In this document: piece by piece, positions 1 to 6,227 of the stretch
Numbering within the stretch: the first letter of the stretch is position 1
Layout: every line of letters starts with the position of its first letter
NCBI GenBank assembly: GCA_018668095.1
Contig: JABIQF010000175.1
Location: 1-11,077 of the forward strand
Origin: Cellvibrionales bacterium
GTDB taxonomy: Bacteria > Pseudomonadota > Gammaproteobacteria > Pseudomonadales > UBA7434
Direction of reading: 5' to 3'
Length of the DNA stretch: 11,077 bases
The notes under the pieces: model-generated
Database searches by the model: none
What the model was told of the DNA's origin: nothing
What the model saw: only the letters and a program-made list of their open reading frames with translations
Translations under genes and position numbers: made by a program

Positions 1-3
1 CAC

Positions 4-32
4 TTGTTTATTGATTGTACGGCTGATACGAT
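4..32 (+). promoter_or_regulatory. Candidate sigma-70 promoter of the dead protease copy
   Basis: TTGTTT at 4-9 and TACGAT at 27-32 are separated by 17 bases. The same two boxes with the same spacing occur in front of the intact copy at 5299-5327, which is the main reason to believe them. The -10 box is a modest match to TATAAT. No transcription start can be seen directly. Confidence 0.35.
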
Positions 33-118
33 CAATTTAATAATTATAAAATGTAAAGTCGTTCTCCCCCGAATGATTTTATTGGTTGAAAGCAAATTAA
101 AACACCCTGGAGAATAAG

Positions 119-417
119 AGGCCTTCCATCTTTAAGCACCTGCGTACCTGCGCGTTTGTTTCATTGTTTTGCTTATCGCAGCAAGCCTCAGCTATTTATA
201 TTGACCTCAACTTCAGCAGCACATTATCTAATTCTCAAAAAGCGCTTTTCACGCAGGCTGAAAAATTCTGGGAGACTACGCTTACGGGCTATCAACCTAG
301 CGTCAATACCCGCCTCCTATGCAATATCGTTATTAACGCTGAAGGGACAGCGATCGATGGTGTCGGCGGTACACTTGGCTCTGCTGGCCCAACCTTTGAA
401 TAGACTATCGGTGGCTA
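119..417 (+). pseudogene. 5' remnant of a PEP-CTERM metalloprotease gene, paralogue of the gene at 5415
   Basis: In frame this stretch reads as the signal peptide and first ~95 residues of the protease encoded at 5415-6227 (shared blocks include CLSQQASAIYID, LSNSQKALFT and LTGYQPSVN). Three lesions are visible: the start codon ATG is AGG at 119-121, codon 95 TGG is TAG at 401-403, and codon 100 TAT is TAA at 416-418. Homology then stops, so the HExxH zinc site, the third histidine and the sorting tail are all absent. A TTG at 164 could start a 79-residue ORF, but it lies inside the signal peptide region and has no ribosome binding site. Of the 35 differing codons about 16 are synonymous, so this was probably a diverged, once-functional paralogue and not a fresh partial duplication. 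Confidence 0.88.
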
Positions 418-434
418 AGTACTGGTATCCGACA

Positions 435-470
435 AAATTTATAAATTTATAAATTAATAAATTAATAAAT
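435..470. repeat. AT-only tandem octamer repeat
   Basis: Two units of AAATTTAT (435-450) are followed by two of AAATTAAT (451-466) and a partial unit AAAT. The array contains no G or C. It lies between the broken end of the protease remnant and the stop codon of the minus-strand sulfatase, so it marks the point where homology with the right-hand copy has already been lost. No function is evident. Confidence 0.75.
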
Positions 471-482
471 GTTGATAGTCTT

Positions 483-1904
483 TTATTTTCGCGTTCTCAT
501 ATGAGTCGCTAATTGCGTACTTAAATCGCGTAACACAGATTGATACTCTGCTTCATTGGCAAGATTACGCGTCTCATCTGGGTCATTTTTATTATCATAG
601 AGCATTTGCGCCTTAACCTTTTTACCGCCTCCGAACCATTGAGTTAACGTAAATTGATCAGTATGTATCGCTTCTGCTCCATGATAACGTGGAAAAACCG
701 CTGACCTTGCAGGCAAACTATCATCCTTAAGATGCTTTACCAAGCTCATTCCTGCCGCCTGCGCAGGCGTATCAATACCGGCTAAATCCGTTAATGTTGG
801 GAACACATCAATAAACTCTACCAACCCTTCAACCGTTTGTTTCGAGGGCATATTTGGTGCGCGAATAATCAAAGGCGTTTTAGTAGCCACATCAAAGGTT
901 GAATGCTTACACCACAAACCATGCTCACCAAGACTGTAACCGTGATCACCCATTAAGATAACAATCGTATTTTCGGACAATCCCAAATGGTCCAACTCCG
1001 CTAACACTTTACCCACCTGAGCATCGGCATAACTGACCGCAGCATGATAGCCATGCACTAAACGCCTTGCTTGCTCATCACCCACTGGCTGAGGCCTTTC
1101 TGGAATATCACTATACGCTCGAAGCTCTCCAAAATTATGATATGCACGCTGTGGCGCACCTAAAGGCAAGGTATTTTGGGGTAGTGTAAATTGATTAGCA
1201 TCGTATAAATCCCAATATTTTTTTGGCGCGTTAAAAGGTAAATGCGGCTTTACAAAACCGACAGCCAAGAAAAAAGGCTTCTCAGATTCAGCAAATTCAT
1301 TCATAGCTTTTATCGCTCTATTAGCGTTCTTACCATCAAAATATGTTTCGTCAGGACCATCAAACATCTCTGTTGAAGGGCCTCTTTTCGTTGCCTGAAA
1401 CTCAGCTATATTTTTAGGCAGGTGATAATCACGCCAACCCGTTCTTTGACTTTTATCTTTTTCAGCAGTCGAAACTTTCCCTGCTGACCAGCTCTTTTTA
1501 GCTGTATCTTGTTTGTGATGAAAAATCTTCCCATAAGCGACTGTTGCATAGCCATTATTTTTAAATTGCTCAAATATAGTGGTGGCCTCTGGGGCATCGT
1601 TATCTACCAAAGTGGAGAAGTTCTTAAAACGACTTCTTGTCGCTCTCATACCAGTTAACAAGCTAGCACGCGATGCCCCACAAACGGGAACACTGACATA
1701 AGCATTAGCAAAACGTGTGCCCTGCTCTGCTAATTTATCAATATTCGGAGACTGCACATGCTCTCCGCCATAAGCACCTAACTCCACTCTTAAATCATCG
1801 ACCATAATAAACAACACATTCGGCTGCTTAATATTAGAGGCATTAACTCCGCTGTTTATAAAAATCGATAAAAGTAAGGTTAAAAGTATTTTTTTATAAT
1901 GCAT
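483..1904 (-). CDS. Secreted sulfatase, iduronate-2-sulfatase-like
   Basis: The 473-residue protein begins with a signal peptide (MHYKKILLTLLLSIF, cleavage probably near NAS at 21-23), so it should act in the periplasm or outside. It is a type I sulfatase. D36-D37 in MVDDLR are metal ligands. C75 in VCGASR is the cysteine expected to become formylglycine. KPHLPF (H221) and GDHG (D320, H321) supply further active-site residues, and LYDNKNDPDETRNLA near the end is the usual C-terminal subdomain signature. The order VDDLR, CGASR, GFVKPHLPF, GEHGLW and FDVATKTPLI fits the iduronate-2-sulfatase-like group (SulfAtlas S1_7-type), but that group acts on several uronate- or sugar-sulfate polymers, so the substrate is open. 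Ala instead of the more common Pro follows in C-x-A-x-R; this is an accepted variant. Length is normal. The enzyme needs a formylglycine-generating enzyme encoded elsewhere. A decayed paralogue lies directly upstream on the same strand. Confidence 0.9.
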   Translation of the reverse strand: MHYKKILLTLLLSIFINSGVNASNIKQPNVLFIMVDDLRVELGAYGGEHVQSPNIDKLAEQGTRFANAYVSVPVCGASRASLLTGMRATRSRFKNFSTLVDNDAPEATTIFEQFKNNGYATVAYGKIFHHKQDTAKKSWSAGKVSTAEKDKSQRTGWRDYHLPKNIAEFQATKRGPSTEMFDGPDETYFDGKNANRAIKAMNEFAESEKPFFLAVGFVKPHLPFNAPKKYWDLYDANQFTLPQNTLPLGAPQRAYHNFGELRAYSDIPERPQPVGDEQARRLVHGYHAAVSYADAQVGKVLAELDHLGLSENTIVILMGDHGYSLGEHGLWCKHSTFDVATKTPLIIRAPNMPSKQTVEGLVEFIDVFPTLTDLAGIDTPAQAAGMSLVKHLKDDSLPARSAVFPRYHGAEAIHTDQFTLTQWFGGGKKVKAQMLYDNKNDPDETRNLANEAEYQSVLRDLSTQLATHMRTRK

Positions 1905-1995
1905 ATTCTTTATGTCTCTCTGCTAGAGTAAATTTATGGACTTTTATATTTTATTATTAATTATTTTATCATTAAATAATTTTAACATTGTAATC
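1905..1995. other. AT-rich upstream region of the minus-strand sulfatase
   Basis: This ~90-bp gap separates the sulfatase start codon from the stop of the decayed paralogue behind it. It is almost entirely A and T, so promoter-like hexamers are easy to find by chance and none is assigned. On the minus strand a purine run (AGAGAGA) lies about 12 bases before the ATG and is only a weak ribosome binding site. Confidence 0.5.
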
Positions 1996-2370
1996 TTAAA
2001 TCTGACTTACGCATAGACAATAATTCTTTCTTTTTCGCCCGTTAATATATGCCCCTAACTGCTAACTTAAGCCATTCAATACTGACTTATACGCATACGA
2101 TACGCGATAGATTTTGCGCTTCATCATGATCATTTTTATTGTCATATAACACCTGCGCTCTAACTCGGTTATTAACATCAAACCATTAAATTAACGTGTA
2201 TTGATCTGCATGACTCACTTAAGCAATTTGCTGGCTACTTTTCCATCAAAATAAGCATCATCAGTACTATAAATCACTTTTGTAAAAGAGCCACTCTTAC
2301 GCGTCTTAAATTCAACAATATTCGCGGCTTACTAATAGCCACGAATATAAGAATGGCGACATGCCTCCAA
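1996..2370 (-). pseudogene. Shredded remnant of a second iduronate-2-sulfatase-like gene
   Basis: On the minus strand this stretch carries blocks that line up with the intact sulfatase at 483-1904. NIVEFKTRKSG and DDAYFDGK match NIAEFQATKRG and DETYFDGK (residues 165-192). HADQYTL, WFDVNNRVRAQ and LYDNKNDHDEAQNL match residues ~416-451. A further block, AYKSVLNGLS then QLGAYINGRKRK, matches the C-terminus. About 215 residues between positions ~203 and ~416, including the DHG site, have been deleted, and nothing matching the first ~160 residues with the catalytic cysteine is present. There are several in-frame stops (for example TAA after QYTLI) and frame changes at the deletion joint and after NLSRIVC. 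The piece nearest 2370 is hard to place. It is a dead tandem paralogue and cannot make an enzyme. Confidence 0.87.
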
Positions 2371-2612
2371 AATTTTTTGCTTATCTAACGATTAGACAGT
2401 GCCTAGCTAGGATCTACCAGCACGTAGAAAAAGTATCGCTTAATGCCATTAACTGAGGTTATGACGCGAATGATCTGTATCAGCTTATTGAAGAACCTAA
2501 TATCATGAAGAGCTCTGTAGCCCGCCGATACATTACCAATATTAGTCCAGACCTTACTATTGGAGCTTTTTGCATTTAGAATTCAATATTAGAGCTTATT
2601 TTTTTAAACTAA
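2371..2612. other. Unassigned spacer between the two sulfatase arms
   Basis: No complete gene is visible, but both strands keep open frames longer than expected in such AT-rich DNA. On plus, 2457-2579 reads 40 codons from a stop to a stop (it includes NDLYQLIEEPNIMK and SSVARRYITNISPDL). On minus, about 60 codons are open down to a stop at 2403-2405 (it includes GYRALHDIRFFNKL and GIKRYFFYVLVDP). I recognise neither. They may be a remnant of a further gene on one strand, with the other strand open as a shadow. Confidence 0.4.
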
Positions 2613-3125
2613 AATAACGCTATACTGACTGATCTGGTTAAAGGAGCTGTACCTGAGAATCTTGATGGAAGCAGTTTTAAACCCGTACTGTTAGGTCAAG
2701 CTAACGAACATAAAGACTATGTTTATGGCATTCAAACCAGCTTAAATTTCCACTATGGCGCACCCTACCCCATAAGATCGATACGGAGTAAGCAATATAA
2801 ATTCATTCATAATATTTATGCTGAAGGTGCTTTCTCTAATATTCTCACTCAAGATACCTGGTTTAAAGATGAGCTTAAAGCGGAGAGAGCAATCAATAAA
2901 AGCAATTATGCTCGCTATGCTACCAGCCCTGAATTTGAGTTTTATGACCTTATTAAAGATCCTTTTGAGCAAGTGAATATTATTGATCAACCTCAATACA
3001 AAGATGAAATCATAACTTTAAAAAGTCATTTGTCGAACTGGATGGCTCAGCAAGGTGATCTAGTCTTAGAGACCGAAATGGTAGTCTGTGATAGAAAAGG
3101 ATTTTCGCATAGAAGATACCCTTAA
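2613..3125 (+). pseudogene. C-terminal fragment of a heparan-N-sulfatase-like sulfatase
   Basis: One uninterrupted plus-strand frame of 170 codons runs from just after a TAA at 2610-2612 to a TAA at 3123-3125. It encodes only the C-terminal part of a sulfatase: VPENLDGSSFKPVLLG, then HKDYVYGIQT, then PIRSIRSKQYKFIHN, then EFEFYDLIKDPFEQVNI and finally LSNWMAQQGDL. These are the hallmarks of the N-sulfoglucosamine-sulfohydrolase-like (heparan N-sulfatase-like) C-terminal domain. The N-terminal ~300 residues with the C-x-P-x-R cysteine, the metal aspartates and the DHG site are missing, and the frame has no credible start codon or ribosome binding site. Because it lacks a start it is easily missed; the ORF on the opposite strand (2742-2996) is a shadow of it. 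The frame has stayed open, so truncation was either recent or the loss was a single 5' deletion. It belongs to a different subfamily from the minus-strand remnant. Confidence 0.87.
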
Positions 3126-3195
3126 TAACGATAGATTAAAAACACTTATAAAAAAATCGACATAAGAACAGTATTAACGTGAATGACTTAATCTA

Positions 3196-3223
3196 TTGAT
3201 CAAATCATCATATGATATGTAAT
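3196..3223 (+). promoter_or_regulatory. Possible promoter and palindromes before the HEAT sulfatase
   Basis: TTGATC at 3196-3201 and TGTAAT at 3218-3223 are 16 bases apart and lie ~35 bases before the start codon at 3258. Two perfect palindromes overlap this block, TTGATCAA at 3196-3203 and ATCATATGAT at 3207-3216, and could be operator half-sites. In AT-rich DNA such matches are common, so this is weak. Confidence 0.22.
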
Positions 3224-3257
3224 CAAACTTTATCAACGAATCATCGACAAAAATAAA

Positions 3258-5174
3258 ATGATATCTTATAAAAAAATAATAGCTTCGATAATTAATCAAT
3301 GTATTGCTTACTCAACAATATCATTAATATCGATTTCAACAGCCTTTGCCCTCGATGCAAAGTTTGAGCAGCCTAATATTTTATGGATTGTGAGTGAAGA
3401 TAACAGCCCCTTACTCGGTGCCTACGGTGATAACTTCGCTACAACGCCTAATATCGATAAGCTCGCTAAGCAATCCATCGTTTACGATAATGCCTTTGCT
3501 AACTCTCCTGTTTGCGCTCCCACTCGTTTTTCAATTATTACGGGGATGCATGCGAATGCTATGGGCACCGGTAATATGCGTAGCCGGAATAAAATTCCAG
3601 CATTCGTTAAAACCTATACTCACTATTTACGAGCGGCGAATTACCACATTACCAATAATAGTAAAACCGATTACAACTTCGCTACTGCTGACATACCTGA
3701 TGGTAAACTACTTGGGCATAAAGAGTGGCAAGCGATTGATAGACAGCTCTGGGATAAAGGCAGCTACACAGACCGCCAAGAGGGCCAGCCTTTTTTTCAT
3801 GTCTATAACATATCTGAATCTCATGAGAGCCGCTTGCACAGACCACTTAAAAATCGTCAACACCGCCCCGAAGATGTTCTACTGCCGCCCTATCATCCCG
3901 ATACTGTAGAAATACGGAATGATTGGGCATTATATTATGATCGCATAACACAAATGGATAGCATCGTCGGTAAGAAGCTGGCTGAATTAGAAGCGGCTGG
4001 TGAACTTGAAAATACCATTGTGTTTTATTATTCCGATCATGGTGGCGTGCTCGCTAGAAGTAAACGGTTTTTGTATGACACAGGTACAAAAATCCCCTTT
4101 ATGGTTCATGCACCAAAAAAATATCAACACTTATTGAATCATGAAATGAGCAGTCGAACAGATCAGCTTATTGATATTGTTGATTTAGCGCCTACATTAC
4201 TTTATTTGGCTGGTATCAAAAAACCTGCTCATATGCATGGCGAAAACATTTTTAGCAGCGCTGACAATAACCGCAAACAATATAACTATTTGTATCGCGG
4301 CCGTATGGATGCACGCATAGATTTAGTGCGTGCATTGCGTAATGAGAAATTCAAATATATTCGTAACTATATGCCGCACCGTCCTAATGGACAGCATTTA
4401 AGTTATTTATGGAAAGCTGCATCCGTACGCTCATGGCAGCAAGCCTGCCAACAGAATCAATGCAATGAAACCCAGCAACGCTTCTGGCAAGCGCGCCCTA
4501 GCGAAGAATTATATGACACTAGCGTTGACCCCTGGGAAGTTAACAATTTAGCAAATGACGGCACTTACAGCGCTGTGTTATCTGAAATGCGCAAGGCATT
4601 GCAAGCAAAAAATCGACAGTACAAAGATATAGGTTTTATACCCGAAGGTGAGCTCGCTAAACGCACTAAAAACACAACCGGCTATGAACTCGTTAGAGAA
4701 GATAACTTCCCTATCGATTTAATTATTGAAACAGCAGAAATTGCCAGTTTAGCAAAACCAAAAAATCTACCTTTACTCACCCAACGACTATCGCACCAAG
4801 AACCCATTGTTAGATACTGGGCAGCGATGGGATGCACCATTTTAAAAGAACAGGCTATGCCGGCCAAGCTTAAACTCTTACAACGACTTCGCGATGACTC
4901 GGCAGATGTGCAAATTGTAGCCGCAGAAGCGCTTATCCATATAGGTAATGAGCAGCAAGCCCTAGCAATCCTTATGAAACAACTCACTCATCCCTCAGTC
5001 ATGGTGAGAATTCATGCGGCGAATGCACTCGACGCTATAGGCATCAAAGCTAAACCTGTAGCTAAAAAACTCAACACGATGGTTACTGTAATGCAGGCGT
5101 TAAAAACGAAAGAACTATCACCTGAAGAGAAATATTTGCTTTCAGCCTTATCACATACTGTTTCAAAACTATGA
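3258..5174 (+). CDS. Secreted sulfatase with C-terminal HEAT-repeat domain
   Basis: The 638-residue protein starts with a signal peptide (hydrophobic ~7-30, cleavage probably near TAFA), so it acts outside the cytoplasm. Residues ~37-455 form a type I sulfatase: metal ligands E47-D48 in VSEDNSP, the formylglycine cysteine C86 in VCAPTR with ITGMH behind it, YSDHGG (D260, H261), KRFLYDTGTKIP at 269-280, and the tail signature EELYDTSVDPWEVNNLA at 416-432. The SED-N-SP and CAPTR pair points to the heparan-sulfatase-like branch (S1_8-type), though the substrate cannot be read from sequence. Residues ~485-605 are helical repeats of HEAT type (RYWAAMGCTIL, VQIVAAEALIHIG, VMVRIHAANALDAIG). Such repeats usually bind a partner or pack on the enzyme, and fusions like this occur in bacterial sulfatases. 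No strong ribosome binding site precedes the ATG; no better start is available. The enzyme needs formylglycine maturation from elsewhere in the genome. Confidence 0.9.
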   Translation: MISYKKIIASIINQCIAYSTISLISISTAFALDAKFEQPNILWIVSEDNSPLLGAYGDNFATTPNIDKLAKQSIVYDNAFANSPVCAPTRFSIITGMHANAMGTGNMRSRNKIPAFVKTYTHYLRAANYHITNNSKTDYNFATADIPDGKLLGHKEWQAIDRQLWDKGSYTDRQEGQPFFHVYNISESHESRLHRPLKNRQHRPEDVLLPPYHPDTVEIRNDWALYYDRITQMDSIVGKKLAELEAAGELENTIVFYYSDHGGVLARSKRFLYDTGTKIPFMVHAPKKYQHLLNHEMSSRTDQLIDIVDLAPTLLYLAGIKKPAHMHGENIFSSADNNRKQYNYLYRGRMDARIDLVRALRNEKFKYIRNYMPHRPNGQHLSYLWKAASVRSWQQACQQNQCNETQQRFWQARPSEELYDTSVDPWEVNNLANDGTYSAVLSEMRKALQAKNRQYKDIGFIPEGELAKRTKNTTGYELVREDNFPIDLIIETAEIASLAKPKNLPLLTQRLSHQEPIVRYWAAMGCTILKEQAMPAKLKLLQRLRDDSADVQIVAAEALIHIGNEQQALAILMKQLTHPSVMVRIHAANALDAIGIKAKPVAKKLNTMVTVMQALKTKELSPEEKYLLSALSHTVSKL

Positions 5175-5296
5175 TTTTCATGCATTTATTAACAAGTATG
5201 ACGTACTGATTACAATAGAAATTATTATATAAATCAGAAGCTTATCAATAAAAAAACCTTATACTAATCATGCGATCAATTAGCTTAGATGCTAAT
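5175..5296. other. AT-rich gap between the HEAT sulfatase and the right repeat copy
   Basis: This gap has no gene. A short inverted repeat, ATTAGC/GCTAAT with a 6-base loop, sits at 5279-5296, directly against the first base that can be matched to the left repeat copy. It is too weak and lacks a T-tract, so I do not call it a terminator. How the sulfatase transcript ends is not evident. Confidence 0.4.
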
Positions 5297-5298
5297 AC

Positions 5299-5327
5299 TT
5301 GTTTATTGATTATACGGCTGATACGAT
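5299..5327 (+). promoter_or_regulatory. Candidate sigma-70 promoter of the PEP-CTERM protease
   Basis: TTGTTT at 5299-5304 and TACGAT at 5322-5327 are 17 bases apart, and both boxes and the spacing are identical in the other repeat copy although surrounding bases have changed. This would give a leader of roughly 80 bases before the ATG at 5415. Confidence 0.4.
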
Positions 5328-5355
5328 AAACCTAATAATTATAAAACGTAAACCC

Positions 5356-5414
5356 TTTCTCCCCCGAATGGTTTTATTTGTAAATAGAAAGTAAAACACA
5401 CCCTGGAGAAAAAG
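5356..5414 (+). promoter_or_regulatory. Leader with ribosome binding site and possible masking hairpin
   Basis: GGAG at 5405-5408 is a good ribosome binding site, 6 bases before the ATG at 5415. TTTCTCC at 5356-5362 is the exact complement of GGAGAAA at 5405-5411, and a nested stem GTTTTA (5371-5376)/TAAAAC (5392-5397) lies inside. Folding would hide the binding site. In the left copy the core pairs TTCTCC (62-67)/GGAGAA (109-114) and TTTTA/TAAAA are kept. The ribosome binding site is certain enough; the hairpin is inference. Confidence 0.45.
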
Positions 5415-6227
5415 ATGCATTCCATCTTTAAGCACTTGCGTACCTGCGCGTTTGTTTCATTATCTTGCTTATCACAGCAAGCCTCAGCTATTTATATTGA
5501 TATTAATTTCAGCGGCACACTGTCTAACTCCCAAAAAGCGCTTTTCACGAAAGCTGAACAATTCTGGGAAAATACACTTACCGGCTATCAACCTAGCGTC
5601 AATGCTAACGCGCTAAGTAACATCGTTATTAACGCTGAAGGAAAAGCAATCGATAACGATGGCGGCATACTTGGCTCTGCTGGACCAACCTATATATGGA
5701 CTACTGGCGGCTATACGCTCACCGCTGAAGGCGATATGGAGTTCGATACTGCTGATCTTTCTAACTTAGAAAGCAACGGTTCACTCGAAAGTGTGATTTT
5801 GCATGAAATGGCGCATGTATTAGGCTTAGGCACACTTTGGCAGCTGAATGACGTCTACATAGCCGGCAGTGGTCAATACACGGGTGCCAATGCTCTAAGC
5901 CTATGGCAAACTGAATTTGGCCAAACCAATGATACTTTTATACCTATCGAATTGGGTGGCGGACCTGGCACTGCAGGTGGTCACTGGAATGAAGTTAACA
6001 ATGGCGGCGCTTTAACGGGCATTACTGATACAAACAATAATGATTTGCGTTACGAATTAATGACTGGCTGGCTAAACTCACCCACATTCACTAGTAACAT
6101 GACGATAGCGTCTTTTGCCGACATTGGTTATGAAGTCGCATATTCTGAAGTTCCAATACCTGCAGCGGCCTATTTGTTTTTATCTGCCTTAACAGGATTG
6201 GGCTACATCAAACGCAAACAACGCTAA
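5415..6227 (+). CDS. Secreted leishmanolysin-like zinc metalloprotease with PEP-CTERM tail
   Basis: The 270-residue protein has a signal peptide (cleavage probably after QQASA, residue 25). A zinc metalloprotease core carries H130-E131-x-x-H134 in LHEMAHVLGLGTLW, a likely third ligand H190 in GGHWNE, and a Met-turn-like ELMTGW (M216). The GLGTLW, HWNE and ELMTGW series is typical of leishmanolysin-like (M8-related) bacterial peptidases. The C-terminus is a PEP-CTERM-type sorting signal: VPIPAAAYLF at 246-255, a hydrophobic helix, then a basic end KRKQR. Such tails are recognised and cleaved by an exosortase, linking the protein to the envelope or extracellular matrix; no exosortase is in the window. 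The ATG has a clear GGAG site. The protein is short for an M8 enzyme, close to a bare catalytic domain. Its stop overlaps the stop of the convergent reductase gene. Substrate unknown; role in processing surface or matrix proteins is a guess. Confidence 0.87.
   Translation: MHSIFKHLRTCAFVSLSCLSQQASAIYIDINFSGTLSNSQKALFTKAEQFWENTLTGYQPSVNANALSNIVINAEGKAIDNDGGILGSAGPTYIWTTGGYTLTAEGDMEFDTADLSNLESNGSLESVILHEMAHVLGLGTLWQLNDVYIAGSGQYTGANALSLWQTEFGQTNDTFIPIELGGGPGTAGGHWNEVNNGGALTGITDTNNNDLRYELMTGWLNSPTFTSNMTIASFADIGYEVAYSEVPIPAAAYLFLSALTGLGYIKRKQR

Larger units (their letters stand above)
2..417 (+). repeat. Left copy of a ~415-bp direct repeat
   Basis: This stretch matches 5297-5713 in the same orientation. 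The match covers a candidate promoter, a ~90-base leader, the ribosome binding site and the first ~99 codons of the metalloprotease gene. By hand count the coding part (119-403 against 5415-5699) has 47 mismatches in 285 positions, about 83% identity with no gap; the leader looks similarly conserved with one indel. Homology fades right after 417. The left limit is unknown because the window starts inside the repeat. Confidence 0.9.
5297..5713 (+). repeat. Right copy of the ~415-bp direct repeat
   Basis: This is the partner of 2-417, in the same orientation and about 5.3 kb away. It contains the promoter, leader and first ~99 codons of the intact PEP-CTERM protease. The leader is preserved about as well as the coding part. 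The true left edge of the repeat cannot be set because the other copy is cut by the window. Confidence 0.9.

Noticed and set aside
164..403. 79-residue frame starting at TTG as an active small gene
   Set aside because: It is the protease remnant read from inside its signal peptide. It lacks a ribosome binding site and the zinc site, and ends at a nonsense codon.
156..452. 98-residue open frame on plus
   Set aside because: It lies out of frame over the protease remnant, which explains this sequence better; the encoded string has no signal or family mark.
2742..2996. 84-residue minus-strand frame
   Set aside because: It is the antisense shadow of the sulfatase C-terminal fragment on plus, which has clear family motifs.
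5279..5296. Inverted repeat ATTAGC/GCTAAT as terminator of the HEAT sulfatase
   Set aside because: The stem is only 6 AT-rich pairs with no following T-tract.
2..5713. The direct repeats as the ends of a transposon or integrative element
   Set aside because: The repeats are protease gene copies with a normal promoter and codons, too divergent and too long for target-site duplications; no transposase, integrase or tRNA attachment site is in the segment.
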